Shown here piece by piece: positions 1 to 7,536 of a stretch of DNA of 64,000 bases. The number at the start of each line of letters is the position of its first letter. Position 1 is the first letter of the stretch. The translations under genes and the position numbers were made by a program. Source of the stretch: Pelotomaculum thermopropionicum SI (GTDB taxonomy: Bacteria; Bacillota; Desulfotomaculia; Desulfotomaculales; Pelotomaculaceae); NCBI GenBank assembly GCA_000010565.1, contig AP009389.1, positions 2,728,001 to 2,792,000 of the forward strand. The letters are read 5' to 3'. The notes below the pieces were generated by a model. That model was not told where the DNA came from and ran no database searches. It was given only the letters and a program-made list of their open reading frames with translations.

Positions 1-530
1 CACTCAAAACAGGGGCCTTCCCCGGGCATCACCGTGAAGGTCTGGCCTGCCCAGGCCAGCACTCCTCCGTAAACAAAAGGCTTTTTCAGCCTGACGCAGG
101 CCCGGTTGATGATGAAACGCGACGGAAAATTGTCGGTGCAGTCAATGACAAAATCGTATTTTTTTATTAAGCCTTCGGCAACGCTTTCGTTAAATACCTC
201 CTGGTAGGTTTCCAGCCGCAGCTCCGGATTGAGCGCCTTCAGCTTTTCCCCGGCCGAAATCACCTTGGCCCGCCCAAGGTCGGCCGTGGTGTGCAGGATT
301 TGTCGCTGCAGGTTTGACAGGGATACGGTATCGCCGTCTATCAGCCCTATCCTGCCCACCCCGGCGGCGGCAAGGTAAAACGCGGCAGGTGAACCCAGGC
401 CGCCTGTTCCAACCAGCAACACGCTTGAGCGGAGCAGCTTCTCCTGCCCTTCCGGGCCTACTCCTGCCAGCAGGATGTTTCTTTGATAGCGCTGGCGCTG
501 CTCTTCGGTTAGATTACCCCGTTCTTGCAA
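1..530 (-). CDS. MoeB/ThiF/HesA-family adenylyltransferase (3' end cut by window)
   Basis: E1-like enzyme that adenylates the C-terminal glycine of a small sulfur carrier (MoaD or ThiS type) for molybdopterin or thiamine synthesis in the cytoplasm. About 176 residues are visible: an N-terminal RYQRNILL segment, the nucleotide-binding GTGGLGS motif near residue 40, the DFVIDCTDNF motif, and the first cysteines of the zinc site (GPCFEC) right at the window edge. The gene runs off the left end. A TTG at 530 has AAAAGGG eight bases upstream; a TTG at 536 is the alternative. It follows mobB and MOSC on the same strand, so molybdenum cofactor synthesis is the likelier role. The MoaD/ThiS-like gene at 3829-4068 is a plausible partner. 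MoeB versus ThiF cannot be settled from sequence alone. Confidence 0.88.
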   Translation of the reverse strand, partial: MQERGNLTEEQRQRYQRNILLAGVGPEGQEKLLRSSVLLVGTGGLGSPAAFYLAAAGVGRIGLIDGDTVSLSNLQRQILHTTADLGRAKVISAGEKLKALNPELRLETYQEVFNESVAEGLIKKYDFVIDCTDNFPSRFIINRACVRLKKPFVYGGVLAWAGQTFTVMPGEGPCFE

Positions 531-577
531 GTCCAAGACCCCTTTTCCACTCTAAAAGTAGAAGATAAAATTCAACC

Positions 578-1075
578 TCATTTTTTTAAAATTTCCCTCT
601 CTATCAAGTCGGCCACACCGGCGGCATGATCAAAGGAAAAATGCGTCACCCGGCCGCCGGGCGAAGCCTCGCCGACCACCGCCAGAAGCTCTTCCGGCGG
701 CACGGCAGGCCGCCGGGATACACCCCGGTGGAAAACTTCTATCTTGGGCCACTTTCCCCTTTTGTATCCCTCCACAATAACAAGATCAACCCCGCTTATC
801 ATTGCCAGCACTTCCTCCGGCGCAGGATCACCTTCAAACTGCCTGACCACCTTTACCCCGCCGGGCGCGGCCAGAGCAACAACGTCGGCGCCGGCCCGGG
901 CAAAGCGCCAGGTGTCCTTGCCCGGTTGATCGAACTGTACCTGCTGGTGGGTGTGCTTGACCACGCCAACCCGGTAGCCGCGGCTCTTCAGTTCGCCGAC
1001 CAGTTTTTCCAGAAAGGTGGTTTTGCCGGAACCGGAATAGCCGGCCAGGCCGATGACAGGGATGCTCTTTTCCAT
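578..1075 (-). CDS. mobB: molybdopterin-guanine dinucleotide biosynthesis protein MobB
   Basis: P-loop GTP-binding protein that helps convert molybdopterin to the guanine dinucleotide form used by formate dehydrogenases. The 165-residue product starts with the Walker A motif GYSGSGKTT (about residues 12-20), followed by VVKHTHQ and the DLVIVEGYK block typical of MobB. Length is normal for a stand-alone MobB. The ATG lies directly after the stop codon of the MOSC gene, with CGGAGG upstream, so the two are co-transcribed and probably translationally coupled. The function suits the selenocysteine formate dehydrogenase at 20509-23202. Confidence 0.93.
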   Translation of the reverse strand: MEKSIPVIGLAGYSGSGKTTFLEKLVGELKSRGYRVGVVKHTHQQVQFDQPGKDTWRFARAGADVVALAAPGGVKVVRQFEGDPAPEEVLAMISGVDLVIVEGYKRGKWPKIEVFHRGVSRRPAVPPEELLAVVGEASPGGRVTHFSFDHAAGVADLIEREILKK

Positions 1076-1522
1076 TTAAGCCTCCGTTTGCGGGATTATT
1101 TCGATGGGATCTCCGGCCTTAACCTTCCCGCCGGTCAGAACGCGGATGAAAATGCCCTCCCTGGGCATGACGCAGTCCCCTGCCTGGTAGTAAATGGCGC
1201 ATCGGGTATGGCATTCCTTTCCAATCTGGGTGACCTCGCCTACCGCCTCGCTGCCGATTTTCAAGCGGGTGCCCAAGGGCAGGCCGGTCAGGTCGATTCC
1301 CTCGGTGGTGAGGTTCTCGGCAAAATCCCCGGGCCCTACATCCAGCCCCATTGCCCGCATTTTTTCTATGCTTTCCATTCCTAAAAGGCTGACCTGGCGG
1401 TGCCACGGCCCGGCGTGGGCATCGTTCGCAAGGCCGTGCCCCTCAATCAGCAGCCCTTCGCCCACGTCTTTTTTCCGCATTCCTTTTTCCGGACTAATGC
1501 ACACTGCCCTTATTATACCCAT
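1076..1522 (-). CDS. MOSC domain protein
   Basis: Small MOSC-domain protein of the kind linked to molybdenum cofactor sulfuration or handling. It has the conserved core with H-x-G-P-W-H-R-Q-V-S-L near the start, the GDFAENLT motif, and the conserved cysteine segment KECHTRC. The start is taken as the ATG at 1522, giving MGIIRAVCIS as in relatives. An in-frame GTG at 1576 would add 18 residues but has no convincing ribosome site. The gene sits between moaA and mobB, all leftward. Family membership is clear; the exact substrate is unknown. Confidence 0.88.
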   Translation of the reverse strand: MGIIRAVCISPEKGMRKKDVGEGLLIEGHGLANDAHAGPWHRQVSLLGMESIEKMRAMGLDVGPGDFAENLTTEGIDLTGLPLGTRLKIGSEAVGEVTQIGKECHTRCAIYYQAGDCVMPREGIFIRVLTGGKVKAGDPIEIIPQTEA

Positions 1523-1595
1523 CTGAAAACACATCCCCTCTATCTTCAATATTTCAGCACCGGTGACGGCCTGCACTTCTGGTTTTGCGGCTTTC

Positions 1596-2573
1596 CTACC
1601 CCCCGATCTGGGACATCTGCCGCCTGTCCCGCCATCCTTCGAGCATGTGATGCCGGTCGGGCTTTAAAGCAATAGCTTCCATTATCAAGGCCGCAATCTC
1701 CCTGGTCCCCGCGCCCTCCCGCAGCGGGGCCTTCAAATCTATCTCCCGCCCGTCGTATAGGCAGGGCCTCAAGCCCCCGCTGGCAGTCAGGCGCAGGCGG
1801 TTGCACCTGTGGCAGAAATGTTCGCTCATGGAAGTGATGAAGCCAACCGTTCCTGCAGCGTCCTTCAACCGGTAGTACTTGGCCGGGCCGCCTCCGGCCG
1901 GCTGTCTGGCCGGAACCAGGGGCCCCAGCTTGGCGCTTATTGCATCCATTACTTCGGCAGCGGGCACATACCGCCCGGCCGCCCATGAACTGGAGGAACC
2001 GATGGGCATCAGCTCAATAAAGCGGACGTGCAGCGGCCTGTTTATGGTTAGCATGGCCATGGCCACCACCTCGTCCTCGTTGAAGCCGCGGATAATAACA
2101 GTATTCAGTTTAACCGGGTGCAGGCCGGCGTCCAGGGCAGACTGGATGCCCTCCCAGGCCCCGGCCAGGTTTCCCCCCCGGGTAATTTCGGCGTAGCGGT
2201 CGGCCCTCAGGGTGTCCAGGCTGACGTTGACCCTCTTTACGCCGGCCTCCTTTAAAGCCTTCGCCCGCGACGGCAGGAGCAGCCCATTTGTGGTCAGGGC
2301 TATGTCGTCTATTCCCGGGATGCCGGAAACGCGCCGCACCAGCTCCTCCAGGCCCTTGCGCACCAGCGGCTCGCCCCCGGTCAGGCGGATTTTTTTTACC
2401 CCGGTGAGGGCTGCGGCCCGGACAACCGTCTCTATTTCCTCCAGCCGCAGGATTTCACCGTGCGGAAGCGACCGCACGCCTTCTTCCGGCATGCAATAAA
2501 CGCAGCGCAGGTTGCACCGGTCGGTAACTGAAATTCTCAGATAGTTAATTTCCCTCTGATAGGTATCTTGCAT
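1596..2573 (-). CDS. moaA: GTP 3',8-cyclase MoaA (radical SAM)
   Basis: First enzyme of molybdenum cofactor synthesis, cyclising GTP by radical chemistry. The 325-residue protein has the radical SAM cysteines C20, C24 and C27 in CNLRCVYC, the GGEPL SAM-binding motif, a second C-terminal cluster motif (HFCHRCNRLRLT followed by LRPCLY), and the double-glycine C-terminus IGG that MoaA needs for activity. Length is standard. ATG start at 2573 with GGTGGAG upstream. It leads the run moaA, MOSC, mobB, moeB-like, all leftward. Confidence 0.97.
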   Translation of the reverse strand: MQDTYQREINYLRISVTDRCNLRCVYCMPEEGVRSLPHGEILRLEEIETVVRAAALTGVKKIRLTGGEPLVRKGLEELVRRVSGIPGIDDIALTTNGLLLPSRAKALKEAGVKRVNVSLDTLRADRYAEITRGGNLAGAWEGIQSALDAGLHPVKLNTVIIRGFNEDEVVAMAMLTINRPLHVRFIELMPIGSSSSWAAGRYVPAAEVMDAISAKLGPLVPARQPAGGGPAKYYRLKDAAGTVGFITSMSEHFCHRCNRLRLTASGGLRPCLYDGREIDLKAPLREGAGTREIAALIMEAIALKPDRHHMLEGWRDRRQMSQIGG

Positions 2574-2638
2574 TTCTCCACCTTCTTACTTTTTATCTCG
2601 CCACTGAATTTATCATCAATCAGTTAACTGCTTTGACT

Positions 2639-3334
2639 TTATTTCTTCCCCCGCTGCTGCACCGTTGTTAAGACGGCGGTAATTCCAAAAGAAATAATCA
2701 GTAAAATGATGCTCAGGGCGGTGGCAATTTCCCATTCCCCTTTACCGACCTCCAGCACAATGGCAGTGGTCAGCACCCTGGTGTAGCCCTCAAGGTTGCC
2801 CCCCACCATTATTGAAGCGCCGACCTCGGAAATGGCGCCGCCGAAACCGGCCATAACGGCGGCCAGAAGGCCCAGCCTGGCCTCCCGCAAAAGCAGCCAG
2901 AGCAGTTGCAGCCGCGAGGCGCCCAGGGCCAAAATTTGAAGCCTGATTTTAGGATTCAGGGACTGGATGGCGGCAATGGCAAACCCGGTGACAATCGGCG
3001 CGGCAATGATTACCTGGGCGGTAATCATGGCCGTGGGAGTGTAAAGCAGGCCCAGGATGCCCAGAGGGCCGTAGCGGGCCAGCGCCAGCCAGACTGCCAG
3101 GCCAACCACTACCGGAGGCAGCCCCATGCCGAAATTAACCGTGCTTACCACCAGCCGCCGCCCCGGAAAAGAGGCCAGGGCCAGAAAGGCGCCCGCCGGC
3201 AGGCCTATCAAAACGCTGATAATTGTGGCCGTGCCGGAAACCTGAATGGTGCGCAGCACTATTTCCAGAACTTCGCGGTCTCTGCTAAGCAGGAGGCGGA
3301 GCGCCTCCGCCAGACCCTGCCAGTATACGTCCAA
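2639..3334 (-). CDS. tungstate-type ABC transporter permease (TupB-like), orphan
   Basis: Integral membrane permease of the tungstate/molybdate ABC uptake family, about 231 residues with five or six hydrophobic segments. It has the family block VVGLAVWLALARYGPLG and the EAA-loop region (GASRLQLLWLLLREARLGLL). TupB rather than ModB is suggested by length and by the GGAISEVGASIMVGGN block (family knowledge). No binding protein or ATPase gene is adjacent, which is unusual. The start may be TTG at 3334 (AAGGTGG five bases upstream) or GTG at 3343. It has its own promoter at 3361-3388 and a ModE-like palindrome at 3407-3430. Confidence 0.85.
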   Translation of the reverse strand: MDVYWQGLAEALRLLLSRDREVLEIVLRTIQVSGTATIISVLIGLPAGAFLALASFPGRRLVVSTVNFGMGLPPVVVGLAVWLALARYGPLGILGLLYTPTAMITAQVIIAAPIVTGFAIAAIQSLNPKIRLQILALGASRLQLLWLLLREARLGLLAAVMAGFGGAISEVGASIMVGGNLEGYTRVLTTAIVLEVGKGEWEIATALSIILLIISFGITAVLTTVQQRGKK

Positions 3335-3360
3335 GGTAACCACCTTTTCTAAACTCGAGT

Positions 3361-3388
3361 ATAATAGCCTTGTCCCTTAAAAAGTCAA
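3361..3388 (-). promoter_or_regulatory. sigma-A-like promoter of the tupB-like permease
   Basis: Read on the minus strand: TTGACT (3388-3383), a 16-base spacer, then TATTAT (3366-3361). It lies about 27 bases ahead of the permease start and between the permease and the modE-like gene. One base short of the ideal spacing. Confidence 0.6.
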
Positions 3389-3406
3389 AACTCTTCCCCG
3401 GTCCGT

Positions 3407-3430
3407 CGTTATGTTGCTAAAGTTATAGCG
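3407..3430. promoter_or_regulatory. candidate ModE-type operator
   Basis: A 24-base imperfect palindrome starting CGTTATGTT and ending TTATAGCG. The arms CGTTAT and ATAGCG resemble the CGTTAT/ATAACG half-sites of ModE operators (recalled family knowledge). It lies just upstream of the -35 box of the tungstate-type permease and just after the stop codon of the modE-like gene. Confidence 0.4.
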
Positions 3431-3440
3431 GCTTGTCAAT

Positions 3441-3824
3441 TTAAGGGCCTGGCCAGCCCCGGAATATTTCATTAAACAGATTATCTATAAAAGCGCGGGC
3501 TTCACGCCGCAGCCTGCTGAACTTTTCCATCAGTTCATCCGCCTGCGGAGTTAGCCTTGCCCCTCCGCCCAGTTCCCCGCCCACCTGGGTAATCACCAGC
3601 GGAAGCCCCAGGCGCTTTTCTGCCAGCCTTATCTTGCCCCAGGCAGCCCGGTAAGACATGCCCATTTCCCTGGCTGCCTGGGAGATGGAACCTGCGCTGG
3701 AAATTTTAGAAAGAAGTTCAAACAGTCCCTCGCCTAAAATTGCTCCTTCCTTCTCCAGCCAGATTTTGTACCCCGGGCTTAATAGGCTGCCTGAGCGGCC
3801 ACAGCCTGCTTTGTTCCCGGGCAT
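3441..3824 (-). CDS. ModE-like winged-helix regulator, DNA-binding domain only
   Basis: A 127-residue LysR/ModE-type winged-helix protein: SAGSISQAAREMGMSYRAAW forms the recognition helix region, followed by KRLGLPLVITQ and GGGARLT, as in the N-terminal domain of ModE. It lacks the C-terminal molybdate-binding Di-MOP domain, so it cannot sense oxyanion by that route. The ATG at 3824 has GGTGGAGG eight bases upstream, overlapping the end of the MoaD-like gene. The likely target is the permease promoter next door. Confidence 0.82.
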   Translation of the reverse strand: MPGNKAGCGRSGSLLSPGYKIWLEKEGAILGEGLFELLSKISSAGSISQAAREMGMSYRAAWGKIRLAEKRLGLPLVITQVGGELGGGARLTPQADELMEKFSRLRREARAFIDNLFNEIFRGWPGP

Positions 3825-3828
3825 GGCA

Positions 3829-4068
3829 TTAACCTCCACCAACCGGAGGAAAGATGGAAACCCTGTCACCATCGGCAAGGACTACGTCAAATCCCTTGTG
3901 AACGCCGTTTACCATAAAGGAAAAGGCCATTTTCTCGGGGATGTTCAGCTTTTCCAAAAGCATCCGCCCGGTGAAATTCTCGGTTATTTCGACCGGTATG
4001 GCCTGCCCGAATTTGGTGCCCGGGATGAAGCTTTCAAGGCCGCAATAGACCCTTACTTCCACCTGCAA
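3829..4068 (-). CDS. MoaD/ThiS-family sulfur carrier protein
   Basis: A 79-residue beta-grasp protein ending in VGGG, the C-terminal diglycine that is adenylated and thiocarboxylated in MoaD and ThiS. The ADGDRVSIFPPVGGG block is typical. TTG start at 4068 with AAGGAGG ten bases upstream. Its stop codon overlaps the ribosome site of the ModE-like gene, so the two form a unit. In this setting it is probably a molybdopterin or tungstopterin synthase small subunit; no MoaE is in the window. ThiS or an aldehyde oxidoreductase carrier is a possible alternative. Confidence 0.85.
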   Translation of the reverse strand: MQVEVRVYCGLESFIPGTKFGQAIPVEITENFTGRMLLEKLNIPEKMAFSFMVNGVHKGFDVVLADGDRVSIFPPVGGG

Positions 4069-4140
4069 AAGCCATCTGCCTCCTTTTGCAAAACAAGCTT
4101 CAAATTACAGTAACAATTCAACTTGAAGCAGGCAAATCCT

Positions 4141-4959
4141 CTATTTAAAGCTAGAAAAATTTAAGGTTTCATTCATGCTGCCGGTGCGGTACCCCTGCAA
4201 ATCAAGCGTAACATAATTATAGCCAATCTCTTTAAATTTTGCTACGGTTTCAGCCGATTTTTCAACCATCAGCCCCAGGCAGTCAGGGGGAACCTCTATG
4301 CGCGCCAGGTTGCCGTGGTGCCTCACCCTGAGCTGAGCTATCCCCAGCCCCCTGAGAAACTCCTCGGCCGCGTGCACCATCTCCAGGCCCTTTCTGGTAA
4401 TTTCCGTACCGTAGGGGAACCGGGAGGCCAGGCACGGGTTGGCCGGCTTTCCGGCGGTAGGCAGGCCCAGTTGCCGGGAAAGGGCGTGAATTTCCTGTTT
4501 TGTCAAACCGGCCTCCTTCAGCGGTGCCTTTACTCCCAGCTCAATGCCGGCGCGGATGCCGGGCCGGTAGTCGGCCGCGTCATCGGCATTGACGCCGTCT
4601 GCCACGCATTTGATCCCTCTTTCCCGGGCCAGCTTCAACAGTTCGGTGTAAATTTCCTTCTTGCAGTGATAGCACCGGTCCGGGGGGTTGTTCCGGAAAG
4701 CTGCACTTTTAAGCCCCTTTGCCGTAAAAACGATGTGCTCCGCCCCGATCGCCCGGGCCAGTTCCCCGGCCTCCGCGGCCTCGCCGGGCGGATAAATTTC
4801 CGAAGCGGCAGTCACGGCCAGGACCTTATCGCCCAGGACATCACGGGCAACTTTCAGCAGAAGTGTACTGTCGGCCCCACCGGAAAAAGCCACCAGCACG
4901 CTCCCGCAGCTCTTTAATATCTCTTTTAAAACTTCCAGCTTTTCAGTTAATTTGTTCAT
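4141..4959 (-). CDS. larE: LarE-type ATP-dependent sacrificial sulfur transferase
   Basis: PP-loop enzyme that adenylates and thiolates the pyridinium-3,5-biscarboxylate nucleotide during synthesis of the nickel-pincer cofactor. The 272-residue product has the PP-loop SGGADST at residues 26-32, a DRCYHCKKE segment, and NPCLASRFPYG, whose cysteine aligns with the sulfur-donating cysteine of LarE (family knowledge). The start is ATG 4959, thirteen bases after the larC stop, with AAAAGG upstream. The reading frame stays open a further 261 bases into larC, but that part would encode only Thr-rich shadow sequence. Confidence 0.92.
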   Translation of the reverse strand: MNKLTEKLEVLKEILKSCGSVLVAFSGGADSTLLLKVARDVLGDKVLAVTAASEIYPPGEAAEAGELARAIGAEHIVFTAKGLKSAAFRNNPPDRCYHCKKEIYTELLKLARERGIKCVADGVNADDAADYRPGIRAGIELGVKAPLKEAGLTKQEIHALSRQLGLPTAGKPANPCLASRFPYGTEITRKGLEMVHAAEEFLRGLGIAQLRVRHHGNLARIEVPPDCLGLMVEKSAETVAKFKEIGYNYVTLDLQGYRTGSMNETLNFSSFK

Positions 4960-4972
4960 GAGACCGGCCTTT

Positions 4973-5977
4973 TCACTGCTCCTCTGTTTTTTTACCATCA
5001 TCACACAGGTGGCCGTGTTCATGGCCGTGCTCATGGTCATGATCGTGCTCATGCACATGGCCGTGGCTGCGGTCATGCTCATGCCCGCCCTGGTGGCCGT
5101 GACCGTGCCCGTGGGCATGCCGGTGGCTGTGCCGGATGTGCCCGTGGCTGTGCTCGTGGTCGTGGACGTGCACGGCCCGTTCGTGGTCGTGCGGGTGGGC
5201 GTGAACGTGTTCGTGGTCATGCCCTCCGTGGCAGGGAAGGGGACCGGCCGGTACGGCCTCGTAAAGCTCTCCCACGATAAGCCTTAACAGGTTCGGATGT
5301 TCCATAACCTTTTTGCCTGCGCCATAACCTATTTTTTCGACGGTTAAGGCCGGCAGTTCGGTAAAGGCATCCGCCAGGGTGGAAATCAGGGCCGCCCCGG
5401 TAGGGGTTACCAGTTCTCCCTCAATGCCCGTCCCGTAAATAGGTATGTCCTGCAAAATTTCCAGGGTGGCCGGCGCCGGCGACGGAATGATACCGTGCAT
5501 GCACTTAATAAAGCCCTTTCCCATGGGCAGGGGGGAGGAGTAGACCCGGTCCACCCCAAGCAGGTGAAGGCCCAGCACCGTTCCCACCACGTCCACTATC
5601 GCGTCCACCGCTCCGACTTCGTGAAAATGGATGTGCTCCGGCGCGGTGTCGTGCACTTTGGCCTCCGCTGCGGCCAGGCGGTTAAAAACGGCCTTGCTCT
5701 TCTCCTTTACCGCCTCAGGCAGGGCGCTGCCGTCAATAATCTGATGTATGTCTGCCAGGTGCCGCTCGGGTTGCTTTTCGTCAAGCAGGTCCACAAATAC
5801 GCTGGCGGCGGTGATCCCGTTCCGCTTAACTTTTTCGCATCGGATGGAATAACCTTCCACCGGCAGCCCGGACAGTTCCTTGCGCAGCCGTTCGAAGTCA
5901 ACCCCGGCGCTGATCAGCGCGCCAAGGCACATATCCCCGCTGATTCCCGAAAAACAGTCGAAATACGCTATTTTCAT
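4973..5977 (-). CDS. larC: LarC-type nickel insertion protein with His-rich tail, second domain absent
   Basis: LarC inserts nickel into the thiolated pyridinium nucleotide using CTP. Residues 1-248 match the N-terminal (LarC1) part: MKIAYFDCFSGISGDM, EHIHFHEVGAVDAIVDVVG, and GYGAGKKVMEHPNLLR. Family members then usually continue into a C-terminal LarC2 domain of roughly 150 residues. Here residues 249-334 are instead a tail with 33 histidines in 86 positions, then the stop. LarC2 is not in the next frame because larE begins 13 bases later. The start overlaps the larB stop by four bases. The His tail could store or deliver nickel. Confidence 0.9.
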   Translation of the reverse strand: MKIAYFDCFSGISGDMCLGALISAGVDFERLRKELSGLPVEGYSIRCEKVKRNGITAASVFVDLLDEKQPERHLADIHQIIDGSALPEAVKEKSKAVFNRLAAAEAKVHDTAPEHIHFHEVGAVDAIVDVVGTVLGLHLLGVDRVYSSPLPMGKGFIKCMHGIIPSPAPATLEILQDIPIYGTGIEGELVTPTGAALISTLADAFTELPALTVEKIGYGAGKKVMEHPNLLRLIVGELYEAVPAGPLPCHGGHDHEHVHAHPHDHERAVHVHDHEHSHGHIRHSHRHAHGHGHGHQGGHEHDRSHGHVHEHDHDHEHGHEHGHLCDDGKKTEEQ

Positions 5978-6738
5978 GTGTTTGCCCTCGCAATCATCTG
6001 GGTTATGGCATTGGCCAGGGCCGCAGCGCCAAAGCCGTTGTCTATATTTACCACGCCAACACCCGAAGCACAGCTGTTGAGCATGCAGAGCAGGGCGGAA
6101 AGCCCGTTGAAGCTGGCGCCGTAGCCCACGCTGGTAGGCACGGCAATGACGGGCTGGTCGGCAAGCCCTCCCACCACGCTGGCCAGGGCCCCTTCCATGC
6201 CGGCCACCACAATAATCACGTCGGCCCAGCGGATCAGGTCCAGCTTGTCCAGGAGCCGGTGAATTCCCGCCACACCAACGTCGTAGGCCTTTTTCACCTC
6301 GTTGCCCATCACCTCGGCGGTGACGGCAGCCTCCTCGGCCACCGGCATGTCGGCCGTCCCGGCGCTCATCACCAGGATTTTTCCTTTTTTGGCCGGCGGC
6401 TCCCCGCGGTAAACCACAATGGTCCGCGCCAGCTCGTGGTAAACCGCGTCCGGGTATATTTCGCGCACCGCTTCAAAGACCTCCCTGGTTGCCCTGGTGC
6501 CCAGGATGCTTCGCCGGCCGCAGCAGAGCTTTTTAAAGATCTGCGCCACCTGTCCGGCGGTCTTGCCCTGGCAGAAAATTACCTCCGGGAAGCCCTTGCG
6601 CAGGGCGCGGTGGTGGTCCACCAGGGCAAAGCCGAGATCCTCGTAAGGCAGCGTTTTTAGCCTGTTTAAAGCATCTCCGACATCGACTTTGTTATTTTTG
6701 ACATCCTCCAGCAACTGGCGCAGTTCATCTCTCACCAT
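5974..6738 (-). CDS. larB: LarB-type nicotinate nucleotide carboxylase/hydrolase
   Basis: LarB carboxylates nicotinic acid adenine dinucleotide and releases the bis-carboxylated mononucleotide that LarE then thiolates. The 254-residue protein has the LarB N-terminal region and the PurE-like (AIR carboxylase) C-terminal half with SAGTADMPVAEEA and VVAGMEGALASVVGGL. Length is standard. It starts four bases after the stop of the 120-residue gene upstream and overlaps larC by four bases, so it is the middle of a tight operon. No LarA (lactate racemase) is in the window. Confidence 0.95.
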   Translation of the reverse strand: MVRDELRQLLEDVKNNKVDVGDALNRLKTLPYEDLGFALVDHHRALRKGFPEVIFCQGKTAGQVAQIFKKLCCGRRSILGTRATREVFEAVREIYPDAVYHELARTIVVYRGEPPAKKGKILVMSAGTADMPVAEEAAVTAEVMGNEVKKAYDVGVAGIHRLLDKLDLIRWADVIIVVAGMEGALASVVGGLADQPVIAVPTSVGYGASFNGLSALLCMLNSCASGVGVVNIDNGFGAAALANAITQMIARANT

Positions 6739-6741
6739 AAT

Positions 6742-7104
6742 CTATAAAGCTCCTTTATGGCTTTTTAAAACCTGGCCGTTTTGCTCGGCAATGCGCTGCA
6801 AATTCATAGCTATTATTCTGATATCCTCGTGCAGGGTGGACTCCCCGTACTGTTTGAGCTGATACTCCATCTCATCGGTCAGACCCTGCAGGGTTTGCAA
6901 CACCTGCCAGTGCGGCACATACCTGGCGTCAGAAACCAGCTCGTTCCAGTGTCTTGAAAGGATATCCCCCACATGGAGGTCCGACAGGCCTGCTAAAAGG
7001 GCCTGCCTGGATACCCGGCCGGAAAGAAACTGCTGTATCAGGCCCAAGGATTTTTTCCCTGCTTCCATAACGGCTTCATTAATTCCTTTGCTTTCCGCCG
7101 GCAT
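6742..7104 (-). CDS. uncharacterised 120-residue protein in lar operon
   Basis: Not recognised. A soluble, mainly helical 120-residue product with no cysteine cluster, membrane segment or known motif; it contains HVGDILSRHWNELVSDARYV and ends SHKGAL. ATG at 7104 with GGTGG six bases upstream. Only three bases separate it from larB, so it is co-translated with the lar genes and may be an accessory of the cofactor pathway or its target enzyme (inference only). Confidence 0.65.
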   Translation of the reverse strand: MPAESKGINEAVMEAGKKSLGLIQQFLSGRVSRQALLAGLSDLHVGDILSRHWNELVSDARYVPHWQVLQTLQGLTDEMEYQLKQYGESTLHEDIRIIAMNLQRIAEQNGQVLKSHKGAL

Positions 7105-7194
7105 GCTGTTCCACCAACCTTTTATTATAAAATGCCCGGGCTGTTAAAGGCTTTTATTTTCATCATATCACTTTGTAACAAGAAGCAAAAGCAA

Positions 7195-7497
7195 TTAAGT
7201 CATCCGGATTACCATGGTCCTGACTCTTTCTACCAGTTCATTAATTACGGCATCCAGGGCGACTATTTTTTCGGCATCAGACGGGTTGTTTTTAAGAGCC
7301 TCGCTGTCCTCCAGCGCAACCGCGGTCATCTTTTCGGCCTTCTGGGTCCGCATGAAGGTGCGGTTGTCCTTAATCGGATCCAGATTGGCAATTAAACTTT
7401 CAATTTTCGCCTTGTTTTCGCCTTCTGCTTTGGCGAGGGCCTCCCTCAAGTTCTCCAGAATTTTGGCGGCGTTTTCATGTGCAGGATAACCAGCCAT
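7195..7497 (-). CDS. uncharacterised 100-residue helical protein
   Basis: Not recognised. A charged, helix-rich 100-residue product (KILENLREALAKAEGENKAK, ending VRTMVIRMT) with no membrane segment or cofactor motif. ATG at 7497 with AGGAGAG upstream. It follows the SDR gene by 39 bases and precedes the other unknown gene by 90 bases, all leftward. Confidence 0.6.
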   Translation of the reverse strand: MAGYPAHENAAKILENLREALAKAEGENKAKIESLIANLDPIKDNRTFMRTQKAEKMTAVALEDSEALKNNPSDAEKIVALDAVINELVERVRTMVIRMT

Positions 7498-7536
7498 TGT
7501 TCTCCTCTCCTTTGCTTTGATTTATTTTGATAAAAG

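Noticed and set aside
4952-5287. Plus-strand open frame opposite the larC His-rich region (Val/Met-rich, membrane-like)
   Set aside because: It is the complement of repetitive His codons, has no ribosome site, and larC is clearly the real gene.
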